Shown in pieces: positions 14,953 through 23,542 of a stretch of DNA of 64,000 nucleotides; position 1 is the stretch's first letter; the number at the start of each line of letters is the position of its first letter. The notes below the pieces were generated by a model. That model had not been told where the DNA came from, searched no databases, and was given only the letters and a program-made list of their open reading frames with translations. The position numbers and the translations under genes are program-made. Source of the DNA: Heliomicrobium modesticaldum Ice1 (GTDB lineage Bacteria > Bacillota > Desulfitobacteriia > Heliobacteriales > Heliobacteriaceae); assembly GCF_000019165.1 (NCBI RefSeq), contig NC_010337.2:785501-849500 (forward strand). The letters are read 5' to 3'.

Positions 14953-15657
14953 TTATTTTACGCGACGTAAAGTCTCTTCCTGTTCAATCGACCGACGGCA
15001 AAGCGCATCCAGAACGATCTGGTGCCTCTGTCGGCCTTCATCAAGTTTTGTAACGATGCCTCTAATATAGTGGACATCTTCCGCCAAAGCGTTTAACTGA
15101 GCTGTTGTTTCTTCTTGGCGATGTTCCAGCGATTTGCTAAGGTCGTACAATTCTTTCTGACCGGCCTTCAGAACCGCTATCTCGCCGACCATCTTCTCCT
15201 GACCGGCCTTCAGAACCGCTATCTCGCCGGTCATCTTCTCCTGACCGGCCTTCAGAACCGCTATCTCGCCGACCATCTTCTCCTGACCGGCCTTCAGATT
15301 CTCCATCTCGCCGGTCATCTTCTCCTGACCGGCCTTCAGAACCGCTATCTCGCCGACCATCTTCTCCTGACCGGCCTTCAGAACCGCTATCTCGCCGACC
15401 ATCTTCTCCTGACCGGCCTTCAGAACCGCTATCTCGCCGGTCATCTTCTCCTGACCGGCCTTCAGATTCGCTATCTCGCCGACCATCTTCTCCTGACCGG
15501 CCTTCAGATTCGCTATCTCGCCGACCATCTTCTCCTGACCGGCCTTCAGATTTTCCATCTCACCGGTCATCTTCTCCTGACCAGCTTCTAAATTTTTCTG
15601 ACCCGCTTTTAACGATTGAATCTCCGTCAATATTTGCCTAAGCAGTTCCTCTTCCAT
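14953..15657 (-). CDS. 14-residue-repeat coiled-coil protein
   Basis: 234 residues, no signal peptide or membrane segment. Residues about 25-165 are ten almost perfect copies of a 14-residue unit, LKAGQEKMVGEIAV, where V/T and IAV/IAN/MEN vary; two heptads per unit means a long uninterrupted parallel coiled coil. The C terminus (HRQEETTAQLNALAEDVHYI onward) is also helical. I do not recognise a function; similar proteins are annotated only as coiled-coil. The ATG at 15655-15657 has AAGGGGGG 8 nt upstream. A terminator follows it, so it is probably transcribed alone. Confidence 0.82.
   Translation of the reverse strand: MEEELLRQILTEIQSLKAGQKNLEAGQEKMTGEMENLKAGQEKMVGEIANLKAGQEKMVGEIANLKAGQEKMTGEIAVLKAGQEKMVGEIAVLKAGQEKMVGEIAVLKAGQEKMTGEMENLKAGQEKMVGEIAVLKAGQEKMTGEIAVLKAGQEKMVGEIAVLKAGQKELYDLSKSLEHRQEETTAQLNALAEDVHYIRGIVTKLDEGRQRHQIVLDALCRRSIEQEETLRRVK
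15152..15588. repeat. 42-bp in-frame tandem repeat
   Basis: Ten units of 42 bp coding the 14-residue coiled-coil repeat. Third-codon positions are almost unchanged between units, so the array is homogenised or recent at the DNA level. Confidence 0.95.
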
Positions 15658-15720
15658 TCCAAACGCCCCCCTTGATAACATTCTACCGTAAAAACTGCAA
15701 GACGACCATGACTGATCAGC

Positions 15721-15757
15721 AACAAGGCCCAGGACAATTTCCTGAGCCTTGTTTTTT
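15721..15757 (+). terminator. Terminator hairpin behind which a group II intron inserted
   Basis: AACAAGGC (15721-15728) pairs with GCCTTGTT (15745-15752), with CAGGA/TCCTG inside, followed by TTTTTT. No plus-strand gene precedes it now. The intron boundary GTGCG starts directly after the T run. Confidence 0.8.
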
Positions 15758-15850
15758 GTGCGCCCGGCATGGGTGATAACATCTAGGGAGAAGGTCCTTA
15801 ACGGGGGTTATCTGTACCAACCGTTAGCCAGGATAGGGGTGGCAACGCCA
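15758..15850 (+). mobile_element. Group IIC intron, 5' fragment
   Basis: The sequence starts GTGCGCCCGGCATGGGTG, the 5' end typical of bacterial class C group II introns (the Oceanobacillus iheyensis and Bacillus halodurans introns begin GTGTGCCCGGCATGGGTG), and continues with domain I-like features (TCTAGGGAGAAGGTCC, CCGTTAGCC). Class C introns are known to insert just behind terminator hairpins, exactly as here. Only about 90 bases remain: no domains II-VI and no reverse transcriptase. Confidence 0.75.
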
Positions 15851-15852
15851 AA

Positions 15853-16056
15853 AAATCCCGTCGTTTTCGCAATATTCTCGGCCAAGCGCAGCTGATTGAA
15901 GCCATTGTCATCGCCGCCTCAGAGGGCCACAACATGCTGACGATCAGCGCACCTGGTTGCGGCAAATCGATGATCGCCAAGCGGATCCCGACGATCCTGC
16001 CTCTGCTATCTGCTATCTGCTTCCATGGGTCGACACTGCTACCCGTTAGCTGCTGA
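15853..16056 (+). pseudogene. ComM/YifB Mg-chelatase-like ATPase fragment
   Basis: The plus strand reads FRNILGQAQLIEAIVIAASE, then GHNMLTISAPGCGKSMIAKR and IPTILP. This is the segment of ComM (Mg-chelatase family AAA+ helicase of natural transformation) that runs from the conserved GQ through the Walker A loop (here APGCGKS, usually GPPGSGKT). Nothing of the rest of the roughly 500-residue protein is present; after ILPLL the frame drifts to a stop at 16054. It is joined directly to the intron stub, so both are leftovers of a rearrangement. Confidence 0.7.
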
Positions 16057-16115
16057 ATAAGAAAGCAAGCATATTCTGATTCTAAACCCTACCCGGCAAC
16101 AAGGTGGGACTTACT

Positions 16116-17051
16116 CTATGCATACCTTTTGCAGAACTCTCCCAACATCTTTCGCAGATGCTCCCGCCAGTGCACGGGCTGAATCGAAAAAATCCTCCAG
16201 GTGTCCGTCTTGTCCAACACCGAATAAGCGGGGCGCTGAGCCGGCGTAGGATAATCGACTGTCCGGATCGGCAATACCTTGGCCCGAACCGGATAACCCA
16301 TCGCAGCCGCTTCTTCCGCGATGGCAACTGCAAAGTCATACCAGGAAACAGCGCCGGCATCGGTAAAATGATAGGTTCCGGCTAGGGACTGGCATTTCTG
16401 CCGATCGACAACCTGCCGGATGATCGACAAAATCACATCAGCCAAGGCTCCTGACCATGTCGGTGTCCCCACCTGGTCTGCCACGACCCTTACCTCTTCC
16501 CGCTCAGACATCAGACGCAAAATGGTCTTCACAAAGTTATGCCCATGCACGCCATAGACCCAGGCGGTCCGAAGGATGATATGGGCTTCCGGAAGCCATT
16601 CTCTTACCAATGCTTCTCCTTTGGCTTTTGAATCTCCGTAGACGCTCTTTGGAGAAATGGGATGTTCCGGATGATACGGCGAACTGTGGCATCCGTCGAA
16701 GACGAAGTCTGTCGACACATGCAGCAACCACCCCTTCCCGGTCGCAGCTCTCTGTGCCGCCAATGCGCGGGCTAGATGTTCCACTCCACGCATATTGACA
16801 GCATAGGCTGTTTCTGCTTCCTTCTCTGCCAAGTCGACTTTTGTATAGGCAGCCAGATTCACAACCCAGTCCGGCCAGATCTGACGTATACGCTGATGGA
16901 CCTGCTGGCTGTCGCGAATGTCCAATTCATTGCTTCCGAGGGCAACCCAGTGATAATGAGACGGCAAACGGCGCAACAGGTCATAGGCGACTTGACCGTT
17001 GGCGCCGGTGATCAGGAGAGTCAATTTCTTTTCAACAGTTTGATTCAGCAT
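16116..17051 (-). CDS. rfbD: dTDP-4-dehydrorhamnose reductase
   Basis: RmlD/RfbD family, 311 residues: the NADPH motif LITGANGQVAYDL, NLAAYTKVDLAEKEAE, VSTDFVFDG, the catalytic YGDSKAKGE (Y-x3-K), and VADQVGTPTWSGALAD. It catalyses the last step to dTDP-L-rhamnose. No rfbA, rfbB or rfbC is in the window, so either those are elsewhere or this copy reduces another dTDP/GDP-keto-sugar. The ATG at 17051 is used; the start gives MLNQTVEKKLTLLITG, and a start nearer to KLTLL is possible. About 110 bp separate it from cysA. Confidence 0.88.
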   Translation of the reverse strand: MLNQTVEKKLTLLITGANGQVAYDLLRRLPSHYHWVALGSNELDIRDSQQVHQRIRQIWPDWVVNLAAYTKVDLAEKEAETAYAVNMRGVEHLARALAAQRAATGKGWLLHVSTDFVFDGCHSSPYHPEHPISPKSVYGDSKAKGEALVREWLPEAHIILRTAWVYGVHGHNFVKTILRLMSEREEVRVVADQVGTPTWSGALADVILSIIRQVVDRQKCQSLAGTYHFTDAGAVSWYDFAVAIAEEAAAMGYPVRAKVLPIRTVDYPTPAQRPAYSVLDKTDTWRIFSIQPVHWREHLRKMLGEFCKRYA

Positions 17052-17160
17052 AAAGGATTCAATCCCTCACTTGCCTTTCCGATTCCATCACCGAGTCCTT
17101 TGAATATCACGGATAGTCTGCTAGAGATATCCGACTTCCATTACATCGTTTTACCGATTA

Positions 17161-18219
17161 TCACTCAATAACAGGAAACCACTTGCCACCCTTTACCCCT
17201 ACAATAACCCTCTCGCCTGTGCATAAGCTCTGTCCACTCTCCTTCGGAAGCAGCGCCGTAACGCGCAGCCCCTCGTCGAGCAACAAATCCAGGCGCATGT
17301 CTTGTCCCAGGAAAACACTTGAAACCACCCGCCCCCGGTTGAAAGCGCCCCGCTCACGGACATCCGTCTCTGGGTGAACAAGCACGTCTTCCGGCCGGAT
17401 CAGCATGTCCACCTGCTCACCATCAGCGAATGAAGGAACGGAAAAGCGCCATCTCCCAACGGATGCAAAATCGTCTCGCACCACCAGACGAAACCAGTTG
17501 CCATCGCCGATAAAGCAGCCGACAAAAGGCGTGGCCGGATGCTCATAAATCTCTTGGGGCGTTCCCAGTTGTTCCAGCTTTCCTCGCTGTATCACGGCCA
17601 CACGGTCCGCCAATTCGAGCGCTTCTTGCTGATCATGGGTGACAAAGATGCTGGTCACAGGGATTTCATCATGCAATTGCCGCAACCATAGACGCAGTTC
17701 CTTGCGGATCTGCGCATCGACGGCAGCAAAAGGCTCATCCAAAAGCAATAAGCGCGGCTTCGGCGCCAAAGCGCGCGCAAAGGCCACACGCTGCTGCTGG
17801 CCACCAGACAACTGGGATGGATAGCGGCGTTCCAATCCGGTGATACCTGTTACAGCAACCAGTTCGTGTACACGCTCTTCGATGGCTCTTTTTGTCCATC
17901 CTTTCATCTTGAGACCAAACGCGATATTCTCAAAGACATTCATGTGTTGAAACAGGGCGTAGCTCTGAAAGACAAAACCGATTTCCCGCTGCTGCGGCGG
18001 CAAGTGATTGACCGGTCGCTCATCGATAATAACCTCGCCTGACGTGGGCGCCTCCAGTCCGGCGATCATTCGAAGCAGGGTGGTCTTCCCGCCGCCGCTC
18101 GGTCCGAGCAACGCCGTCACCCCGCCAGCAGGCAATTGGAAACTGATATCATCCACAACCGGCGCTTGCCCTGATCCAAAGCACTTTCGCAACCGACGCA
18201 CTTCTACCGCTACCGCCAC
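17161..18219 (-). CDS. cysA: Sulfate/thiosulfate ABC transporter ATPase
   Basis: 352 residues: ATPase domain with Walker A GPSGGGKTT, signature LSGGQQQRVAFARAL, Walker B LLLLDEPFAAVD and the switch histidine in VTHDQQEALELAD, then a C-terminal TOBE-like regulatory part from about residue 235. With CysT and CysW it forms the SulT-type sulfate/thiosulfate importer. The GTG at 18217-18219 is chosen: AAGGAGGGAGAACG lies immediately before it, while the longer frame to 18336 runs over the Rrf2 gene end. Last gene of the operon. Confidence 0.93.
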   Translation of the reverse strand: MAVAVEVRRLRKCFGSGQAPVVDDISFQLPAGGVTALLGPSGGGKTTLLRMIAGLEAPTSGEVIIDERPVNHLPPQQREIGFVFQSYALFQHMNVFENIAFGLKMKGWTKRAIEERVHELVAVTGITGLERRYPSQLSGGQQQRVAFARALAPKPRLLLLDEPFAAVDAQIRKELRLWLRQLHDEIPVTSIFVTHDQQEALELADRVAVIQRGKLEQLGTPQEIYEHPATPFVGCFIGDGNWFRLVVRDDFASVGRWRFSVPSFADGEQVDMLIRPEDVLVHPETDVRERGAFNRGRVVSSVFLGQDMRLDLLLDEGLRVTALLPKESGQSLCTGERVIVGVKGGKWFPVIE

Positions 18220-18247
18220 CGTTCTCCCTCCTTGCCGATGCTCCGCC

Positions 18248-18733
18248 CTAAAGACCCATTCTCTCCGACGGTTTCCTTTGCTTGCGCTCATTTTGATAAC
18301 TTTCCGGCGGCCCCGGCAACATGGGCGCGCCCTCAATGATCGATCGGAGCGTTGTGGAGTCCATCTGCTTGGCCACGAAATCCCGAATATCCGCCATCAA
18401 AGGGCGAAACTTACAGCTCTTCTCTTCTGCACAGCATTGATACTGAGTCACAGAGACGCAACCGATGGGTGCCAGGATGCCGTCAAAGTGCCGGACAACT
18501 TCCCCTAAGGTGATCTCTTCCGGAGGGCAGGCCAGCACATAACCGCCATATTTACCGGGCACACTGGCCACCCACTTTTTCTCCTTCATGTAAAGCATAA
18601 TGTGTTCCAGAAAACGCTTAGGGATGCCCCTTTTCTCGGCCAATTCCCGTAATGGAATCGGATCCTTGCCGTAGCATTCAGCCAAGTCGCATAACGCCCG
18701 CAAGGCATAATCCGTTTTTTTGGATATTTTCAT
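18248..18733 (-). CDS. Rrf2-family transcriptional regulator (CymR/IscR-like)
   Basis: 161 residues. N-terminal winged helix MKISKKTDYALRALCDLAEC, followed by RELAEKRGIPKRFLEHIM (recognition helix) and GKYGGYVLACPPEEITLGEV (wing). Cysteines at 92, 100, 101 and 107 stand where IscR-type members hold an iron-sulfur cluster, although spacing (C-x7-CC-x5-C) differs from IscR's C-x5-C-x5-C. Its place inside the sulfate import operon, between cysW and cysA, makes regulation of sulfur uptake its likely job, as for CymR; a cluster would let it sense Fe-S or sulfide status. Clear AGGA site before the ATG. Confidence 0.88.
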   Translation of the reverse strand: MKISKKTDYALRALCDLAECYGKDPIPLRELAEKRGIPKRFLEHIMLYMKEKKWVASVPGKYGGYVLACPPEEITLGEVVRHFDGILAPIGCVSVTQYQCCAEEKSCKFRPLMADIRDFVAKQMDSTTLRSIIEGAPMLPGPPESYQNERKQRKPSERMGL

Positions 18734-18751
18734 TTCCTGCCCCCCACTTGC

Positions 18752-19549
18752 CTATCTAATCGTCAGCCCGATCCGCCCTTTCAGCCATTCCATCACAACC
18801 AACAGAGCAATAGCCATCGCAGCAAGCACGACCGCCACCGCATAAGCGCCTTGCAAATTGAAATCAGCCGCCGCTTGGTAGATGTACAGCGTAGCGGATT
18901 GGGTTTCATGGATCAGATTGCCGGAAACGACAAGGACCGCGCCAAACTCGCCCAAGGCCCGCGCCGCCGTCATGACAGCCCCATAGAACAAACCCCAGCG
19001 AATGGAAGGAAGGGTGATCCGCCAAAACGTTTGCCACCGGTTAGCCCCTAATGTATAGGCAGCCTCTTCTTGTTGGGTTCCCAGCGTCTCCAACAAAGGC
19101 GCCAGTTGTCGCGTCATTAACGGCAACGTGACAAAAAGGGTGGCGGCGATCATGCCGGGGATGGCAAAGATCACTTTTACCCCCCACAAGCCAAAAAAAG
19201 TGCCCAGCAACTGATTCGGGCCATAGACCAAAACGAGCATCAACCCGGCGATAACAGGTGAAACGGCAAAAGGCAGATCCACCATGTTGTTGATCAGTTT
19301 CCTCCCCGGAAAATGGTGGCGTGTCAGCACAAAGGCAAGCATGACACCGAAGATGCCATTGATCAGCACCACAGCCATGGTTATCCCTGCACTGACCTGC
19401 AGGGCATGAAACGCTTCTGGTCGAAGAATCTCGCGTAAAAATGGCGCAGCGCCTCCGGCAAAGGCTTCGGACAACAAGGCGCCTACCGGCGCAATCAGCA
19501 AAATACCGATCCATCCGTAGATAAAAGCCACGATTATCCATCGGCTCAA
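18752..19549 (-). CDS. cysW: Sulfate ABC transporter permease CysW
   Basis: Inner-membrane permease of about 265 residues with six helices and the EAA loop EEAAYTLGANRWQTFWRITL that docks onto CysA. The conserved RALGEFGAVLVVSGN of the CysT/CysW family is present. The start is probably the TTG at 19547-19549, which overlaps the cysT stop (TTGA) and has AAGGGGGAAGG just before; GTG 19576 and TTG 19591 are alternatives but would add charged residues before the first helix. Second permease of the sbp-cysT-cysW-rrf2-cysA operon. Confidence 0.92.
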   Translation of the reverse strand: MSRWIIVAFIYGWIGILLIAPVGALLSEAFAGGAAPFLREILRPEAFHALQVSAGITMAVVLINGIFGVMLAFVLTRHHFPGRKLINNMVDLPFAVSPVIAGLMLVLVYGPNQLLGTFFGLWGVKVIFAIPGMIAATLFVTLPLMTRQLAPLLETLGTQQEEAAYTLGANRWQTFWRITLPSIRWGLFYGAVMTAARALGEFGAVLVVSGNLIHETQSATLYIYQAAADFNLQGAYAVAVVLAAMAIALLVVMEWLKGRIGLTIR

Positions 19550-20370
19550 AGGCGCCTTCCCCCTTCTTGACCCCACCGATTCTGCAACCAAAGCATCGTC
19601 AGGGCTATCGTTAACAGACAGACCGACATGACGGACGCGCCTGTTATGTCAGAACTTTCGACAAGCCCAAAGATATATACGGAAGCTACCTGTGTTTTCA
19701 AGGGTATGTTGCCGGATACGAGCACAATCGCGCCAAACTCGGCGATCGCGCGCAAAAAGGTGAGCGTAAAGCCGGAGAGCAATCCCGGACGAATGGTCGG
19801 AAGCAAGATATGCCAGAAAATTTGCCAACGGTTGGCGCCCAGCGTTTTCGCCGCTTCCTCCATCTGACCGCAACCGGCTTCCAAAAGGGTTTGCACTGAC
19901 CGGATGGAAAAAGGCAGGGTGACAAGGAGCATAGCCAGGATCATTCCCGGGTAGGCAAAGAGGAGCGAGATCTCTCGCTTGGCCAGCCAACTGCCAAACA
20001 AACCTTGTGGGGCATACAATCCCAACAGCATCATCGCGATGACGGCTGTCGGTATGGCCATTGGCAGATCAACCAGCCCATTGAGCATTCTTTTGCCTGG
20101 GAAGGAGTAGCGGACAAAACCGTAAGCGACGATGAAGCCGGCTACACCATTGATGATCGCTGTGATCAGCCCCAGCGCTACTGTCAGTTTCAAGGCAAAC
20201 AGCGCCGCTGGTGATTGAAGTGTATCAAAAAACCCGGTAACTCCGCCGGAAAAAGCTTGCGTAAATACTTCTCCCAGGGGAATGACCACCATGAGCAACA
20301 GATAGCCGATTGATCCGCTCCGTAGGGCAATCGGCCACAGGTCGCGCTTCGTTTTTGTTGTGGAACTCAT
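19546..20370 (-). CDS. cysT: Sulfate ABC transporter permease CysT
   Basis: 274 residues, six membrane helices, EAA motif MEEAAKTLGANRWQIFWHIL and the family sequence RAIAEFGAIVLVSGNIP. It pairs with CysW in the importer. The ATG at 20368-20370 overlaps the sbp stop (ATGA) and is preceded by AAGGGAAAAAAGG. Translational coupling with both neighbours shows that the transporter is made as one unit. Confidence 0.94.
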   Translation of the reverse strand: MSSTTKTKRDLWPIALRSGSIGYLLLMVVIPLGEVFTQAFSGGVTGFFDTLQSPAALFALKLTVALGLITAIINGVAGFIVAYGFVRYSFPGKRMLNGLVDLPMAIPTAVIAMMLLGLYAPQGLFGSWLAKREISLLFAYPGMILAMLLVTLPFSIRSVQTLLEAGCGQMEEAAKTLGANRWQIFWHILLPTIRPGLLSGFTLTFLRAIAEFGAIVLVSGNIPLKTQVASVYIFGLVESSDITGASVMSVCLLTIALTMLWLQNRWGQEGGRRL

Positions 20371-21407
20371 GAGCCTTTTTTCCCTTCGACGATCCCCGTC
20401 CACACCCCTTGAGGGCCATAAATCTGTTCAGATGCAGTCGCCCAGCCACCAAGGTAATCGATGTCAAAAAGCCATTCCGGCTCTGGGAACTTATCCTTCG
20501 TCTCGGCCATCACGGTCGGGTCAACCGGGCGAAAGCCGTACTTGGCAAAAGCGCGTTGCGCTTCTGTCGATTGCAGGTAGGCGACGAAGGCTTCTACGAC
20601 AGCGCGGTTTCCGTGCTTGTCCACATTTTTATCCACCAAGGCGACCGGATTTTCGATCAAAATGGTCGCTTTCGGATAGATAACATCATAGAGTGGCTGC
20701 TCCATGTTCCGAAGAAGCAACTCGTTTTCATAGGTGACGACCACATCGCCGAGGCCTTTTTCGAAGGTCGTCATCGACTCGCGCCCGCTGTTGTCCATGA
20801 CTTTCACATTCTTCTGGATCGCCGACAACAGTTCTCTCCCACGGTCAGGATCTTTCTTTCCCGTCTCCATTTCCGCCATCTTGAGACCGGCGCCGTAGAT
20901 GGCGTTGATATCCCACATGGCGCCGCCGGATGTGCGCGGGCTGGGGTATAGGACGGCAATGCCCGGCTTGGTCAGGTCTTGCCATTCACGAATCGTCAGG
21001 GGATTACCCTTCTTGACGCCGAAGGCGACGACTGAGCGGGTGATCATCCCGTTATGGGGACGCTGCTTCCAGTCATGGGTGATCAATCCGGCCTTGTGGA
21101 TTGTCTCAATGTCTCCTTCCAGCGACAAGGCCGCCACATCCGCTTCCAAGCCGTTGACGATGGCTCGGGCCTGCGCGCCGGAGCCCACGTAGGACTCTTT
21201 AAAAGTGACCGTCTGGCCTGTTTTTTCTTTCCACTGTTTTTGGAAAGCCGGGATGATCTCTTTCTGATAGGCTTCTTTGGGCACGGTATAAGCGGCCAAC
21301 ATGATTTGCGTATTGGAACTGCCTGTGTCGACAGGTTGATTGCACGCTGTCAGCAAGAAGAGCAATACGAATGTGGCAACTGTTAGCTTCCTTCCTTTCG
21401 TCGACAT
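20367..21407 (-). CDS. sbp: Sulfate-binding lipoprotein of ABC importer
   Basis: 346 residues. Signal peptide with lipobox LLTAC at residues 18-22, so membrane-anchored outside. The mature part is a type II periplasmic-binding fold of the sulfate/thiosulfate family: PAFQKQWKEKTGQTVTFKES, SYVGSGAQARAIVNGLEADV, PSPRTSGGAMW, GLGDVVVTYENE and YLQSTEAQRAFAKYGFRPVD are all conserved in Sbp/CysP. First gene of the operon; GGAGG lies 10 nt before the ATG. The roughly 145 bp upstream to the IS1182 end should hold the promoter. Confidence 0.95.
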   Translation of the reverse strand: MSTKGRKLTVATFVLLFLLTACNQPVDTGSSNTQIMLAAYTVPKEAYQKEIIPAFQKQWKEKTGQTVTFKESYVGSGAQARAIVNGLEADVAALSLEGDIETIHKAGLITHDWKQRPHNGMITRSVVAFGVKKGNPLTIREWQDLTKPGIAVLYPSPRTSGGAMWDINAIYGAGLKMAEMETGKKDPDRGRELLSAIQKNVKVMDNSGRESMTTFEKGLGDVVVTYENELLLRNMEQPLYDVIYPKATILIENPVALVDKNVDKHGNRAVVEAFVAYLQSTEAQRAFAKYGFRPVDPTVMAETKDKFPEPEWLFDIDYLGGWATASEQIYGPQGVWTGIVEGKKGS

Positions 21408-21576
21408 TGCTATTCCCTCCTAAACTGGAAAGTTTCGTCCTGCAGGCCATCATTAAATAATCACGACCTAATAGAGGCCGTCTAGAAAATAAGCAAATTC
21501 CCTAGCCAGCCCTTGCAAAAGCATGATTTTTTAATACAAACAGCAAAAAACTAGAGTCTTTTTATCGGTCTCACCG

Positions 21577-21607
21577 GCCCTTTTTGAGGATTTTCCTCAA
21601 AAAGGGC
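21577..21607. terminator. 14-bp perfect inverted repeat, 3-nt loop
   Basis: GCCCTTTTTGAGGA (21577-21590) pairs along its full length with TCCTCAAAAAGGGC (21594-21607). It lies 20 bp past the transposase stop, and the internal A/T runs would serve as terminator on either strand. Confidence 0.8.
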
Positions 21608-21625
21608 AGATCTCCCCCTTGCACC

Positions 21626-23248
21626 TTATGCGGCTTTTTTGAAAGCAACACCGCGTAAGGCACTCACCTCCAACACCATGGTTGCATTCTTATCATTTCG
21701 TAGACGGTTGAGTTTTTGAAAGTTCGCCGCTAACGCGCTGAGCCGGGCGGCATAAGCCAGATTTCGTTTTCCGATACGGCGAACCCGGCGCAGTCCGTAA
21801 CGGTTGACCAGTTCATTTTGCTTGGCTTCGATGCGGCTGCGAAGACGCATCTGTTCCTTATAGATTTTCGTTTGGGAGTGCTTTGCCGCCTCGAGCATGA
21901 CACCATAGGCGTTGTGAATAAAAATCGTGCGCCGATGTTTCTTTTCTTTAAAACAGGTCGTGTAACGAGGGCAGTGCTTGCAATCATGGTCCTTGGCGCG
22001 AAGCACGAAGTTCTTCCCATCTGCCACTTCCGAATAGGTGGTGATGACTTTTCCTCTCGGGCAGATCAGTTGTGTTTGGTCTTCGGAAACTTGAAATCCC
22101 TCGCCCGCGAGGATATCACATTTTGTCTTTGGTGAAAGTGGCGCCACTACGTCAATGCCTTTTTCCTTGAGGGTGACACGGTCATCGCCCGCACCATAGT
22201 GGGTATCTCCAATGATCGTCGGGTTTTCTACACAATCGGTGGGAAGCTGATCCGCTAACGGCACCAGACTGGAGCCGTCATAGTCGTTGGCTTTCATGGC
22301 CTCGGCGGCGGCGATAAATCCGGAATTTCCGACTTCGACGATGGCCATCTTATACCCGCGCCATTTCGTCTTGCCCTTACAACCGAAACGGGCTTCGCTG
22401 TCTACAGCCGAAACTATCATATCTTTGACAGAACCGCCGGGGGCTATCTCAAGAGTTCCATCATCTTTCCGAATGATTCGTTCACGGAGGATACGGCAAA
22501 GCAAAAGGGCGTAATGAATGACATCGGGCTTCTTCTTCCACGAAGCCTCCGATGACTCCACGTAGGCCAGCAGTTCGTCAGCCTCGCTGACCACTTCAAC
22601 AAGCCGTTCCATTTTGGCCTTATCGTCCAGGTTATGCTCTTTCACTTCCGTCACTGTTTCCAGGTAACGTACCGCCCGAGGGGCATGGGGGATTGCATGC
22701 CATGGAACACTGTATTGCTTCGCCAAAAGACGCACCAACAGGCGCATGGCTTGGCGGATCAGTTCGATGGTCGTGGGGGCACTGATGGGAGCTATGACAT
22801 GGGTCGTGTCCGTTATCCAAGGTTCTTTCCCTGTCAAAACGCCCAGGTAGTACATCAACCGGATAAAGCGATCGAGATAGACCTTATCAAGTTCCTTTTG
22901 GATGAGCCGTTGCCGGTGGACGCCAAAATTGGCGTGATCAATGCCCGGTTCATCGAGGGCCATTCCTAACGCAAACTTGACCTCGATGTTCACACGTGTC
23001 TGTGCTTCCATCCCCCGGTCTGTTTCGCCCAGCATTTCCTGTAACATGCAGGCCATCGTCATCTGCCGGGCCGCATGACTGGGACGTCCGTTGTCAAGGC
23101 AATAGAGACCTGTAAAATCCTCCGGTTGTATTAATAGGGGCGCCAATTCACGAAACAGGCGAAAGACGGAATCGGCAGGCACAAGTTGGTCCCAGAGGGC
23201 TGCAAAGTCGTAAAAGCTAACTTGGGGGTCCACATCGAATCGAAACAA
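21626..23248 (-). CDS. IS1182-family transposase
   Basis: 540 residues, complete DDE transposase: N-terminal DUF772-like region (GLYCLDNGRPSHAARQMTMA), the first catalytic aspartate in WITDTTHV, the second in NPTIIGDTHYGAGDD, a zinc-ribbon-like C-x2-C-x5-C (DHDCKHCPRYTTC) and the glutamate-bearing RSRIEAKQNELVNRYGLRRV near the end. No frameshift is visible, so this copy may be active. The start is TTG at 23248; the N terminus MFRFDVDPQ fits relatives. Confidence 0.9.
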   Translation of the reverse strand: MFRFDVDPQVSFYDFAALWDQLVPADSVFRLFRELAPLLIQPEDFTGLYCLDNGRPSHAARQMTMACMLQEMLGETDRGMEAQTRVNIEVKFALGMALDEPGIDHANFGVHRQRLIQKELDKVYLDRFIRLMYYLGVLTGKEPWITDTTHVIAPISAPTTIELIRQAMRLLVRLLAKQYSVPWHAIPHAPRAVRYLETVTEVKEHNLDDKAKMERLVEVVSEADELLAYVESSEASWKKKPDVIHYALLLCRILRERIIRKDDGTLEIAPGGSVKDMIVSAVDSEARFGCKGKTKWRGYKMAIVEVGNSGFIAAAEAMKANDYDGSSLVPLADQLPTDCVENPTIIGDTHYGAGDDRVTLKEKGIDVVAPLSPKTKCDILAGEGFQVSEDQTQLICPRGKVITTYSEVADGKNFVLRAKDHDCKHCPRYTTCFKEKKHRRTIFIHNAYGVMLEAAKHSQTKIYKEQMRLRSRIEAKQNELVNRYGLRRVRRIGKRNLAYAARLSALAANFQKLNRLRNDKNATMVLEVSALRGVAFKKAA

Positions 23249-23542
23249 GGTACATCGCCTCGCTATAAACAGTCTTTGTACCTATATCCTTCGACGCGAA
23301 GAGTCGAATTCCCTTTAAATTCCACCAATTTCCATATAAAAACGTCTTGCTTTTTGCCCTCTCTTGAGGGGGTTTTTAGACAGACTCTAATAGGTAGTAA
23401 TTTATCTAACTATAGATTAGGAGGCTTTTGCTTGTCCGTCAAGACTTTTCCATCTTTCAACGGACAGATGCGGCATCGTTCTTTCATATGCGTTTGTTTG
23501 AAGTTATCTGCCAAGGGATAAGTCGCGATAGATAGCTTCTGT

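Larger units (their letters stand above)
21552..23389 (-). mobile_element. IS1182-family insertion sequence
   Basis: About 1.84 kb. Ends are marked by TAGAGTCT at 21552-21559 and AGACTCTA at 23382-23389. Inside lie one transposase gene, a 14-bp perfect hairpin behind it (21577-21607) and a CCCTC/GAGGG hairpin with a T run near 23357-23377 that may block outside transcription. No clear target duplication is visible; several IS1182 elements insert into palindromes without one. It separates cysNC from the sbp operon. Confidence 0.75.

Noticed and set aside
15115-15591. Plus-strand LLTGLQNRYLA repeat protein
   Set aside because: Antisense reading of the 42-bp coiled-coil repeat; the minus strand has the ribosome binding site and terminator.
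23390-23542. Possible small gene between IS1182 and cysNC
   Set aside because: An AGGAGG-like site occurs near 23419, but the frames after it are short and show no conserved pattern.
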